Assembly (NCBI GenBank): GCA_020632955.1
Contig: JACKEO010000004.1
Location: 62,001 to 126,000, forward strand
Direction: 5' to 3'
Source of the DNA: Alphaproteobacteria bacterium
GTDB lineage: Bacteria > Myxococcota_A > UBA796 > GCA-2862545
DNA length: 64,000 nucleotides
Shown: positions 1-7,532 of the stretch, piece by piece
Layout of the letters: each line of letters starts with the position of its first letter
Position numbering within the stretch: position 1 is the first letter of the stretch
Position numbers and translations under genes: made by a program
Notes under the pieces: model-generated
The model's database searches: none
What the model was told of the DNA's origin: nothing
Seen by the model: only the letters and a program-made list of their open reading frames with translations

Positions 1-1500
1 GCCCTGCTCGCACCAGCCCAGCACGGGCTCGTCGGGCGCGTCCTCGGTGCCCCCCTCGAGCCAGGCCGGCCCCGTGACCGCGTGGGGGACGGTCTCCGCG
101 ATGGTCCCGCAGTCCTCCACCGGGCAGCCTTCCTCGCCCGGGTAGCAGAGGGCGTCGCCGTCACGGCAGTCCTGGTCGATGCCATCCAGCGGCACGTCCA
201 GCCGACCGGGGTGCACCAGGGGATCGGCGTCGTCGCAGTCCGCCGGCGCGCTGTCGGCACGAAAGCCCGGGTCCGGCGACGCACACTGGCGCACGCCGTC
301 CTCCCGGCCCGCGAAGTGGTCGCCGTCGCGGTCCGGGTACCAGGTGGGCACCACGGCGTCGTCGTCGGCGTCGTCCTGCAGCCGGTCGCAGTCGTCGTCC
401 CTGCCGTTGCACACCTCGGTGGCCGCGGGGTTCACGTCGGCCCGCACATCGTCGCAGTCGGTGTCGTCGGCCACCCACCCCGCCAGGCCCTCGCAGCGCA
501 CGATGCCCCTCGACGGGTCGCCGAAGCCGTCGAGGTCGGCGTCGCGCCAGAGCAGCAGGCGCTCCTCCTCGAGCAGGGAGGGGTCGTCGGCGTCCACGAG
601 CGCGTCGCAGTCGTTGTCGAGGCCATCGCAGACCTCGGGCCGGTCGGGCGCGCGGCCCGCGCGGGTGTCGTCGCAGTCCGTGTGGTCGAGGACCCAGCCG
701 GACGGCGGATGCTCGCCGCACACCCGACGCTCGTCGTCGGGACTGCCGCTCATCGTGCCGAAGCCGTCGTCGTCGGCATCCCGCCAGGCGAGCACGGTCT
801 GGGACCGATCCACGTCGGGGTCCTCGGCGTCCACGAGGCCGTCGCAGTCGTCGTCCCTGCCGTTGCAGCGCTCCGGTGCCTCGGGGCCACGCGACGCGTC
901 GGTGTCGTCGCAGTCCCGGGCATCCAGGAGGAAGCCCACCTCCGGAGCCTCGCAGAACCAGGTGCCCTGTGCCGCCCCCGCACCGTCTCCGTCGGCGTCG
1001 GCGTGCAACAGCAGCGGGTTGGGCGACAGGGGCACCTGGACGTTCGGGTCGTCGTCGTCGGCGAGGCCGTTGCAGTCGTTGTCGCGTCCGTCGCAGAGCT
1101 CGAGGGCGCCGGGGCGCACGTCGGCACGGAGATCGTCGCAGTCGCCCCCCTGGGCCGACGTGCGCGGCGGCTGCACACAGGCGTGGAGGCCCTGCCAGCC
1201 CGCCCCCACACCATCGCCGTCGGCGTCGGCGTACCAGGGGCCGAGGCTGCCCGGGAAGGGCGCGATGCCCTGGTCGATCAGCCCGTCGCAGTCGTCGTCG
1301 CGACCGTTGCAGGACTCGAGGACGCCAGGACGCACCGACGGGTCGGCATCGTCGCAGTCCGCCGGCGCCGGCACGCCGTCGGCATCGGTGTCGATGGCCA
1401 CGCCCGGGTCGACCACCGCGTCCGTGTCGCCCGTGGGGAGGTCGATGGTGGCGACGCCGTGGCACGCCGCCACGGTCGAGAGGAGCAGGAGGTACCGCAC
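1..1500 (-). CDS. MopE-like Cys/Asp repeat lipoprotein (C-terminus beyond window)
   Basis: Predicted surface lipoprotein; the reading frame stays open to the left edge, so about 500 residues are present and the C-terminus is missing. The GTG start at 1500 gives a short lipoprotein signal (MRYLLLLSTVAAC) with lipobox VAAC. The body holds at least five copies of a CNGRDDDCDGL-type repeat with DADGDG spacers between them, the putative metal-binding motif known from the copper-repressible MopE/SACCT proteins and abundant in Myxococcota. Binding of Ca or Cu is a family inference and is not demonstrated here. A TAGGCT hexamer lies about 30 bases upstream of the start and may be the -10 element. Long plus-strand open frames over this gene are shadows of its periodic GC-rich codons. 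Confidence 0.85.
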   Translation of the reverse strand, partial: MRYLLLLSTVAACHGVATIDLPTGDTDAVVDPGVAIDTDADGVPAPADCDDADPSVRPGVLESCNGRDDDCDGLIDQGIAPFPGSLGPWYADADGDGVGAGWQGLHACVQPPRTSAQGGDCDDLRADVRPGALELCDGRDNDCNGLADDDDPNVQVPLSPNPLLLHADADGDGAGAAQGTWFCEAPEVGFLLDARDCDDTDASRGPEAPERCNGRDDDCDGLVDAEDPDVDRSQTVLAWRDADDDGFGTMSGSPDDERRVCGEHPPSGWVLDHTDCDDTRAGRAPDRPEVCDGLDNDCDALVDADDPSLLEEERLLLWRDADLDGFGDPSRGIVRCEGLAGWVADDTDCDDVRADVNPAATEVCNGRDDDCDRLQDDADDDAVVPTWYPDRDGDHFAGREDGVRQCASPDPGFRADSAPADCDDADPLVHPGRLDVPLDGIDQDCRDGDALCYPGEEGCPVEDCGTIAETVPHAVTGPAWLEGGTEDAPDEPVLGWCEQG

Positions 1501-1527
1501 ACGCCCCCCTGGGCGATGGAGCGCAGC

Positions 1528-1743
1528 CTAGCGCGGGTCCGGGGCGTTCGCCGGGGCGTTCTCGGCCGTGTCGGTGGGCGCCGCGACCGGGTCCTCCTCC
1601 TCACCCCACATCCCCCGGAGCAGGGCGTAGACGAGCATGCCGGCGATCAACGCGGGCTTCAGCAGCAGGGCGAGCTGCGCGCCCATCGGCGGCTCCTCCC
1701 TCGGCTTGCCCCAGTCCCCCATGTCGGACAGTCGCGTGGCCAT
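1528..1743 (-). CDS. Small single-pass membrane protein, unknown function
   Basis: A 71-residue protein with one hydrophobic stretch (about residues 23-43, ALLLKPALIAGMLVYALL) followed by an acidic Ala/Pro-rich tail (EEEDPVAAPTDTAENAP). Inner-membrane anchoring with the tail on one side is inferred. The ATG at 1743 was chosen because GGAGG sits eight bases upstream; longer versions of this frame run antisense through the neighbouring Uma2 gene and are not believed. It lies just upstream of the MopE-like gene on the same strand and could be co-transcribed with it, although a TAGGCT hexamer between them suggests a separate promoter. I do not recognise a family. Confidence 0.55.
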   Translation of the reverse strand: MATRLSDMGDWGKPREEPPMGAQLALLLKPALIAGMLVYALLRGMWGEEEDPVAAPTDTAENAPANAPDPR

Positions 1744-1900
1744 GACGAGCCTCCGTCCTGGAGGATCCGTAGCCCACCCGGCGGCGGGCGACGCGTCCTC
1801 CCGTGGACCCGCGCAGGGCCGGAAGCCCAGGACGCATGGACCGCGCGCAGTACCACCCCGACGTACCCGCCGTGGCACCGGAGGGAGGGTTGCTGTGGCG

Positions 1901-2440
1901 ATGGCCGATCCCGCGCCCGCGCACCTGTCCAGAGCCGATTTCCTCGCGCTGCCCGAGGGGCCGGAGCGGCGCGAGCTCTTCGACGGCGAGCTGGTCGTGA
2001 GCCCGGCACCCTCGCCGTGGCACCAGGTGGTGCTCGACCGCCTCCACGCGCAGATCCGCACGTGGGCCGTCGCGCAGGTTCCGCCATGGCAGGCGCTCTT
2101 CGCGCCGGTGGACGTGGTCTTCGGTGCCCACCACGTGCTCCAGCCCGACCTCGTCCTGCTGCGACAGCCCGTGGCACCCGGCCAGCGTGGGCCGCTCACG
2201 CAGGTGCCCGCGCTGGTCGCGGAGGTGCTCTCGCCTGGGCGCGTGGACCAAGATCGCCTGGCGAAGCGCGTCGTGTACGCGGCGGCGGGCGTCACGGCCT
2301 ACCTGGTGGTCCACCCCGAGGCGGCCCGCGTGGAGGCCTTCGAGGGCGTGGGCCTCGCCGCACGCCGCAGCGCGCGCGACCGGCTGGCGGTCGAGATCCT
2401 CCCCGGGCTCGTGCTCGACGTGGCGGCATTGTTCGCCTGA
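1901..2440 (+). CDS. Uma2 family PD-(D/E)XK nuclease-like protein 1 (divergent)
   Basis: A 179-residue member of the Uma2 family (restriction-endonuclease-like fold, often annotated as a putative endonuclease, true substrate unknown). Visible hallmarks are the N-terminal RRELFDGELVVSPAP, the central PDLVLLRQ with its conserved Asp, EVLSPG, and the DRLAKRVVYAAAG segment carrying the family Lys. Unlike the three other Uma2 copies in the window, the usual EYWVVDP is AYLVVHP, so two conserved positions are changed and activity may be reduced. The start is uncertain: ATG at 1901 or in-frame GTG at 1895, both after a GGAGGGAGGG Shine-Dalgarno. Unlike the other copies it seems to have a normal leader. 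A four-copy 16-bp tandem repeat begins at its stop codon. Confidence 0.8.
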   Translation: MADPAPAHLSRADFLALPEGPERRELFDGELVVSPAPSPWHQVVLDRLHAQIRTWAVAQVPPWQALFAPVDVVFGAHHVLQPDLVLLRQPVAPGQRGPLTQVPALVAEVLSPGRVDQDRLAKRVVYAAAGVTAYLVVHPEAARVEAFEGVGLAARRSARDRLAVEILPGLVLDVAALFA

Positions 2441-2502
2441 TCGCGGTCCAGACCGATCACGCCGCGGCCTGATCACCCCGCGGCCCGATCGCCCCGCAGC
2501 CT
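2439..2502. repeat. 16-bp tandem repeat, four imperfect copies
   Basis: Four head-to-tail 16-base units each begin with GATC and mostly end in GCGGCC or GCAGCC (2439-2454, 2455-2470, 2471-2486, 2487-2502). The first is the most diverged and overlaps the stop codon of the Uma2 gene. The rest of the gap to the methyltransferase shows no other structure. Confidence 0.7.
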
Positions 2503-2568
2503 GTCTGGGCACACCGTGACGACCCCTTCACGCCCCGGTGCGGTAGGTCACGGCCCCCCGGAGGCCAC

Positions 2569-3630
2569 ATGCCCACCCGCGCCCGCCGCAGCCTCGACGA
2601 GGTCCGTCTCGACGCCCAACGCCTCGCCATGGCGCCCATCACCTTCCAGGCCGTGCGCGCCCTGCGCGACCTGGGCCTGCTGCGGCGGCTGTACGACAGC
2701 GGTCCGGCCGACGTCGACGCGCTCGCCGAGCACACCGGCCTGCCCCGCTACGGCGCGCTCGTGCTGCTCGAGATGGGCCTGTCGGCCCGCGTGGTCACGC
2801 TCGGCGACGACGGGCGCTTCGACATCACGCCCACCGGCATCCTGCTCGACCGCGACCCGATGACCCGGGCCAACATGGACTTCACCCAGGACGTCTGCTA
2901 CCGCGGCCTCGAGCACCTCCAGGCGGCCGTGCGCGAGGGGCGGCCCGCGGGGCTGGCGGAGCTCTCTCCGGCGTCCACGATCTACGAGGCCCTGGCCACG
3001 CTCCCCGAGCCCGCCCGCACCTCGTGGTTCGCCTTCGACCACTTCTACTCCGACGCGGCCTTCGCCCCGGCGCTGGAGCGGGTGCTCGCCGGCCGCCCAC
3101 GACGTATCGTCGACGTGGGCGCGAACACCGGTCGCTTCGCCCGGGCCGTGCTCACCACCGATCCGGACGTGCACGTGGCCCTCGTGGACCACCCGGGCCA
3201 GCTGGTGGAGGCCGAGGCCACCCTGCGGGAGGCCGGTCTGCTCCATCGCGCCACCCTGCACGCCGCCGACCTCCTCGATCCCGAGGCGCCCCTGCCCGAG
3301 GGGGCCGACGTGGTGTGGCTGTCGCAGCTCCTCGACTGCTTCGCCGAGCACGAGATCGTCTCGATCCTGCGACGCGCCCGGGCCGCCCTGGCACCGGGGG
3401 GACGCGTGGCGATCCTCGAGCTGCTCTGGGACCGGCAGCGCTTCGAGGCGGGCACCTTCATCCTGCACGCCACCTCGCTCTACTTCACGGTGATGGCGAA
3501 CGGCACCAGCCGCATGTACAGCGCGCGGGCCTTCCTCCCGCTGATCGCCGAAGCCGGCCTGCGGGTGGTGGAGGACGTGGACGACGTGGGCGGCGTCGGA
3601 CACACCCTGCTCGTGTGCGAGGCGGCCTGA
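2569..3630 (+). CDS. SAM-dependent O-methyltransferase (methyltransf_2 / CrtF-like)
   Basis: A 353-residue class I methyltransferase of the O-methyltransferase family 2 type, which methylates hydroxyls on secondary metabolites or carotenoid-like substrates. An N-terminal winged-helix dimerisation region (about residues 15-95, with LRDLGLLRRLYDSGPADVDA and TPTGILLDRD) precedes the SAM-binding Rossmann domain, where motif I IVDVGANTG starts at about residue 180 and LVDHPGQL, the acidic strand-2 region, follows. APGGRVAILELLW and the later MANGTSRMYSARAFLPLIAEAGL are typical of the family, and the length fits. The ATG follows GGAGG by five bases. No biosynthetic cluster surrounds it, so the substrate is unknown. 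Confidence 0.85.
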   Translation: MPTRARRSLDEVRLDAQRLAMAPITFQAVRALRDLGLLRRLYDSGPADVDALAEHTGLPRYGALVLLEMGLSARVVTLGDDGRFDITPTGILLDRDPMTRANMDFTQDVCYRGLEHLQAAVREGRPAGLAELSPASTIYEALATLPEPARTSWFAFDHFYSDAAFAPALERVLAGRPRRIVDVGANTGRFARAVLTTDPDVHVALVDHPGQLVEAEATLREAGLLHRATLHAADLLDPEAPLPEGADVVWLSQLLDCFAEHEIVSILRRARAALAPGGRVAILELLWDRQRFEAGTFILHATSLYFTVMANGTSRMYSARAFLPLIAEAGLRVVEDVDDVGGVGHTLLVCEAA

Positions 3631-3660
3631 GAGCGACCCCCGCGCCGCGCGGCCCGTGTG

Positions 3661-3726
3661 GGCTACGAGCCGGAGGAGGCCTACGACTTCCTGGGGGTCC
3701 GCCTGGTCCGCACCGCCACGGAGTGA
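3661..3726 (+). pseudogene. Remnant of a sulfatase-modifying-factor (FGE-like) C-terminus
   Basis: After the methyltransferase stop codon an open stretch encodes GYEPEEAYDFLGVRLVRTAT followed by E and a stop. DFLGVRLVRTA strongly resembles the conserved G(F/V)RLVRT ending of formylglycine-generating-enzyme-like domains. Its stop (TGA) abuts the stop of the convergent gene, forming TGATCA, as at several genuine convergent pairs here, so it looks like the true 3' end of a gene whose body was deleted. The family assignment rests on about 20 residues and is tentative. Confidence 0.35.
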
Positions 3727-4674
3727 TCAGCCCCCTGGCCGGTAGGTGGCCTCCACCCCCTCCCGCCACCACACCTCGTCGGTCGCCCCGTCCCCCTCCG
3801 CCGCGCGCGTGGCCAGCACGGTCTCGCCCTCCCAGCGGACCATGCGCTGCAGGGCCACGTCCACCCACGCCCGACCCCGCAGCACCAGCACCAGCTCGCG
3901 GCCGAACCGGGCCGGCCGGGGGCCGGCGTCGGCCGGACCGAGGTAGGCGGCCTGCACGGCAGCGCGCGGGTCGAGGCCCTCGAAGGCGTAGGGCAGCTGC
4001 ACGTCCACGGTGACGCAGCGCACCACCTCGGGCGCGCCCGGGCAGGCCACCCATGCCTCGCCGAGGGTCAGGTGCGCCGGCGCGCTCTCCCCGGCGAGGG
4101 CTGGGTGGAGCGGCACGCCGCGGCTCGGCATCCCCGCCCCCACCTGGTCGCCGAGCCACGCCCCGGACAGCATGCGGAAGGCGCCGGAGAGGTCGATCAG
4201 CGGACGCAGGCCACCCTGGTCCAGGCCCAGGAGGTCGGCCTCGGTCAGCGGGTACCGCCCCGCGCGCACACCGGGCGCACCCGATCCCGCCGCGGGATCC
4301 CGCAGGGGCACCGTCCATGTCACCGTGCGCGCCGCGGCGGCCGCCTGCACGCGCGGGTCGGGGTCGGTGGGCTGCCCCTCCACCCACGTGCGCACGGCCG
4401 CCTCGCCCTGCGCGAGCGTGTAGACCCGCGTGCTCCGCCCCTCCGACGAGAGGTGATCGGTGCGCACGAGCTCGTGCCGGTAGCTGCGCCCGTCGGGCAG
4501 CGTGCGCTCCAGTGTCTGGACGAGCTCGATCTGCTGGTCGCCGCGCGCCATCGCGGGCAGGAAGCGCAGCACCGGCTGGGGATGCTCGCCCGCGTCCACG
4601 TGGAGGGCCTCGCCCGCGTGCGCGACGCCGGCGGCCACCTGGAGGCCCACCATCACGGCGCCCCGCACCCTCAC
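3727..4674 (-). CDS. Secreted protein of unknown function, coupled to upstream lipoprotein
   Basis: A 315-residue protein starting at a GTG that overlaps the TGA of the upstream gene (GTGA), so the pair is translationally coupled. The N-terminus (MRVRGAVMVGLQVAAGVAHAGEA) resembles a Sec signal peptide with cleavage after AHA. The mature part looks beta-rich (ELVQTLERTLPDGRSYRHEL, TRVYTLAQGEAAVRTWVEG) with few cysteines; I recognise no domain. Longer open versions of this frame run antisense through the neighbouring gene and were rejected. The protein probably acts in the envelope with its partner; function unknown. Confidence 0.6.
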   Translation of the reverse strand: MRVRGAVMVGLQVAAGVAHAGEALHVDAGEHPQPVLRFLPAMARGDQQIELVQTLERTLPDGRSYRHELVRTDHLSSEGRSTRVYTLAQGEAAVRTWVEGQPTDPDPRVQAAAAARTVTWTVPLRDPAAGSGAPGVRAGRYPLTEADLLGLDQGGLRPLIDLSGAFRMLSGAWLGDQVGAGMPSRGVPLHPALAGESAPAHLTLGEAWVACPGAPEVVRCVTVDVQLPYAFEGLDPRAAVQAAYLGPADAGPRPARFGRELVLVLRGRAWVDVALQRMVRWEGETVLATRAAEGDGATDEVWWREGVEATYRPGG

Positions 4675-6317
4675 GGCGTCACCGTCCAGGTGCGGCAGCT
4701 GGTGCCGCGGTGATCCGTCCGGTCGGCGCCCCGGGCGAGCAGGCCGCGCACCGTCACGCCCACGTGGTGGTGGCCGGGGGGCAGGCCGGGATCCGTGACC
4801 AGCTCCAGGTACGCCGTCAGCCGCACCGCCAGGTCGTCCACCAGATCGAGGGGTGCGTCCAGCGGACGCTCGGTCGCCACCTCCAGCGGTTCCCCCCCGG
4901 GCGTGAGCGCAGCGGTGTGCCAGGCCACGCGGCCGGGCGACGCCACGTCGGTCCAGACCACCTGCTGCACCGGGCCCGAGGGCACGGATGGCGGCGCGAT
5001 CCGCGCCTCCTCCACGGGGGTGAGCTCCAGCGCGAGCCGGCCTCCGAAGGGCTTGCCGCGGTGCCCCGCCGTCACGCCGGCGTCGCGGGCGCGGAGCGTC
5101 CAGCCCTCCGGCAGCGCGGTCTCGCCCGCCGAGGCGCCGGCCTGCCGCAGCCCGAGCGTGAAGGAGACGACGGCCCGCGTGTCGCACACCTCCAGCCCCA
5201 CCACCTGGGCGCGCACGCGATCGCGGACCCAGGCCCCCAGCACCTCCTCCGACGTGGGTGCGTCCACGGGCGGGAGGTCGGGACCCGTCTCGCAGGCCGG
5301 AGCGGAGGTGCGCCAGGTGAGGTCTCCCAGCCGGACGAGACCGGCCTCGAGCCGCACGGGACGCCAGTCGGAGGGCCCCTCCGTGAAGGGCTGGAGCACC
5401 AGCGTCCCCTCGCCGTCGGCACGGTGGAGGCCCGGCTCCAGGCTCCACACCATCCGCCGCCAGCGTCCTGCGTCGGGCGACGTGACCATCGCCCCGCGGC
5501 ACATCTCGACGCCGCCCCCGCCGCAGCCGGCCGACCCCTGGCGGACGTTGCCGCAGGAGCCACAGGGACGCTCCACCGTGGGGTCGTGCACCATCCGGCT
5601 CGTGCCGACGGGGCCCAGCCAGCCCGACCACGGGCCCAGCCGCTCCCACACCAGCGGCGTGCAGGTGCCGTCCGAGGCCACCTCGCCCACGCCCCCACGG
5701 GCGTCCAGGCGCGCCACCAGCTCGCGGCCCACGGGATCGTCGGCCTCCGGCAGCCCCTCGCAGGAGGAGAAGGCCACCAGCCCCTCGCCCCAGGGCGTGA
5801 CGCCGTGCAGGTCTTCCTGCGCGCCGCGCTGGTGGCGATGCAGCGGCCACGGCGAGGTCACCTTCCCCAGCAGACGCCGACCCGTCTCGTCGGTGAGCGG
5901 GTGACCCACCGGCAGCACGCAGTCCGGATCGGCCTCACGGACGATCGGAGCGCGCGGCACCGGAGCGGAGGGCGGCCGGTCCACCGCGACGAGATCGGTG
6001 GCCGCCACCTCCACCATCACGAGGGCGGCCCCCCCGGACCGCGGATCCAGGAAGGGCACCTCCACCCACTGACGCCCCTGGGCGTCGGGCGCCGAGGCGC
6101 GCAACGCACCCCCGGTCCAGGGTCCCCCCGGTCCGTCCAGGCAGCGCACCAGCAGGCAGGCACGGGTCCGGTCCGCCAGCTCGACCACCCGGTCGAGCAC
6201 CATGCCCTCGGGGGGCAGCAGCCGGGGATGCAGCGTCGGCACGCGGGCGGGCGCCGTGCTGCAGGCGGCGAGCTGGCCGCAGAGCGCCAGGACGAGGACG
6301 TGGGCGGCGCGGAGCAC
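4671..6317 (-). CDS. Large lipoprotein of unknown function
   Basis: A 548-residue predicted lipoprotein. The GTG at 6317, preceded by GGAGGG five bases away, places a signal of about 19 residues (MLRAAHVLVLALCGQLAAC) with lipobox LAAC at the N-terminus; upstream in-frame ATGs would give an unlikely Arg-rich extension. The body contains a Cys-rich patch (PCGSCGNVRQGSAGCGGGG, then EMCRG) that could bind metal or form disulfides, flanked by beta-rich sequence. A TAGGAT hexamer upstream may be the -10. It leads a two-gene operon, its TGA overlapping the next start. No family recognised. Confidence 0.65.
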   Translation of the reverse strand: MLRAAHVLVLALCGQLAACSTAPARVPTLHPRLLPPEGMVLDRVVELADRTRACLLVRCLDGPGGPWTGGALRASAPDAQGRQWVEVPFLDPRSGGAALVMVEVAATDLVAVDRPPSAPVPRAPIVREADPDCVLPVGHPLTDETGRRLLGKVTSPWPLHRHQRGAQEDLHGVTPWGEGLVAFSSCEGLPEADDPVGRELVARLDARGGVGEVASDGTCTPLVWERLGPWSGWLGPVGTSRMVHDPTVERPCGSCGNVRQGSAGCGGGGVEMCRGAMVTSPDAGRWRRMVWSLEPGLHRADGEGTLVLQPFTEGPSDWRPVRLEAGLVRLGDLTWRTSAPACETGPDLPPVDAPTSEEVLGAWVRDRVRAQVVGLEVCDTRAVVSFTLGLRQAGASAGETALPEGWTLRARDAGVTAGHRGKPFGGRLALELTPVEEARIAPPSVPSGPVQQVVWTDVASPGRVAWHTAALTPGGEPLEVATERPLDAPLDLVDDLAVRLTAYLELVTDPGLPPGHHHVGVTVRGLLARGADRTDHRGTSCRTWTVTP

Positions 6318-6459
6318 GGGACTCCCTCCGGCGCAGGCCCCCATCCTACGCGACGGCACGCCGGCTCGCGGCGGCGATGCCACGGGCGCGCGCCGCCGCA
6401 CCAGCCAGGACCACCCGCAGGCCCTCGGCCACGCTAGACCCGCTGCACCGGAGGCCTCC

Positions 6460-6993
6460 GTGCGTCACCTCGTCCTCGCCCTGGGCATGCTCCTCGCCCC
6501 CACCGCACACGCCGCCACCGACGGCTTCGTGTGCTTCCAGGGCCTCACGGGCACCTGTCCCGACGGCGCCAACGAGATCACCTTCGCCAACGGCTGGCTC
6601 CCGCTCGCCGCCTGGCAGGTGGGCGTGGCGCGGCCGCGTCCGGAAGCGGGGAGCGGCCAGCCGGAGGTGGCGGTGCTGCGCCCCACCGAGCTGGTCCTGG
6701 CCCCCCAGACCGGCACGGTCCCGATCATCCAGCAGGCGCTCGCGGGGCTGCCCGTGGGTCGCGTGGTCCTCGCCCTCCGCAGGTCGGGCGGCGTGAAGCT
6801 CCAGGCGCCCTACGTCCAGGTGGACCTGTTCGACGCCATCCTCCAGACCAGCCAGCTCCAGTCGGGCGGCGACACCTCGTCCTGGCGGCTGACGGTGGCG
6901 CCCGATCGGGTGGAGTTCCGCACCTGGCGCACCGACTCCATCGGGAACCGCGTCGAGCCGCCCGTGCTCGGCACCTGGGGGGTGAGCCCATGA
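6460..6993 (+). CDS. Sec-exported Hcp-like (type VI tube fold) protein 1
   Basis: A 177-residue protein with a Sec signal peptide (MRHLVLALGMLLAPTAHA, cleavage after AHA) and a mature part matching the Hcp beta-barrel layout: an opening GFVCFQGLTG strand, a long middle, then YVQVDLFDAILQTSQLQSGG and VAPDRVEFRTWRTD, the positions where Hcp proteins carry LxDVLVSSxxTSGG and LNFxKIEYxYxPQ. Hcp normally forms hexameric rings that stack in the type VI secretion tube and has no signal peptide, so an exported version is unusual. The GTG start follows GGAGG, with TAGACC upstream as a possible -10. It overlaps the next gene by ATGA. No T6SS sheath or baseplate genes are present. Fold assignment is by eye. 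Confidence 0.55.
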   Translation: MRHLVLALGMLLAPTAHAATDGFVCFQGLTGTCPDGANEITFANGWLPLAAWQVGVARPRPEAGSGQPEVAVLRPTELVLAPQTGTVPIIQQALAGLPVGRVVLALRRSGGVKLQAPYVQVDLFDAILQTSQLQSGGDTSSWRLTVAPDRVEFRTWRTDSIGNRVEPPVLGTWGVSP

Positions 6994-7529
6994 GGTCGCA
7001 CCGCCACCTGCTGCCCTCGCTCGCCCTGGGCCTCCTCCCGTCCACGGCCTGGGCCGCGGACGACGCCTTCCTCTGCGGCAAGGGCGTGATCGAGAACCAG
7101 AGCGCCGACAACCACTTCAAGACCCTGGACTGCATCGAGCTCGACAGCTGGTCGCTGGGCACCACCACGCTGAAGGCCCCCGGCGACCCCCCGGGCGCCG
7201 CACCCGTGGAGGTGGGTCCCCTGGTGGTCCAGCTCGCCGGCGGCGGGCCGAACGTCGTGTTCTTCGGCACCTGGGCCATGACGGGTCAGGTGATCGAGGG
7301 CCTCACCCTCTACACCCGGACGCAGGGTGCACCCGCCACGGCCGTGGCGATGAAGGCGGTGCTGCAGGGGGTGCAGGTCCGGGAGCACGTCTTCCGCGGC
7401 GGGGCCAACGACAACCCACGCCTCACCCTGGTCCTCGACTGGACGGGGCTCACGCTCACCTACTCGCCCTACGACGAGAACTGGAAGCCCGGCACGCCCC
7501 AGACGCTGTCCTGGTCGCAGGGGGACTGA
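6990..7529 (+). CDS. Sec-exported Hcp-like protein 2
   Basis: A 179-residue protein with a clear signal peptide (MRSHRHLLPSLALGLLPSTA then WA|ADD). The mature sequence begins DAFLCGKGVI and contains LDCIELDSWSLG, an Hcp-like I-x-x-x-SW core, then VAMKAVLQGVQVREHVFRGG and LVLDWTGLTLTYSPYDENW, aligning with the Hcp strands before and after the TSGG turn. It is a divergent paralogue of the preceding protein and is translationally coupled to it by an ATGA overlap. Two cysteines in the mature part might form a disulfide outside the cytoplasm. Extracellular ring or tube assembly is a hypothesis only. Confidence 0.5.
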   Translation: MRSHRHLLPSLALGLLPSTAWAADDAFLCGKGVIENQSADNHFKTLDCIELDSWSLGTTTLKAPGDPPGAAPVEVGPLVVQLAGGGPNVVFFGTWAMTGQVIEGLTLYTRTQGAPATAVAMKAVLQGVQVREHVFRGGANDNPRLTLVLDWTGLTLTYSPYDENWKPGTPQTLSWSQGD

Positions 7530-7532
7530 CGC

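Noticed and set aside
82..2472. Long plus-strand open frame (796 codons) over the first 2.4 kb
   Set aside because: It is antisense to the MopE-like gene, has low-complexity Val/Ala/His composition and no ribosome site; GC-rich periodic codons create such frames everywhere here.
6460..7529. Complete type VI secretion locus
   Set aside because: Only Hcp-like proteins are present and they carry Sec signals; no sheath, VgrG, ClpV or membrane complex genes.
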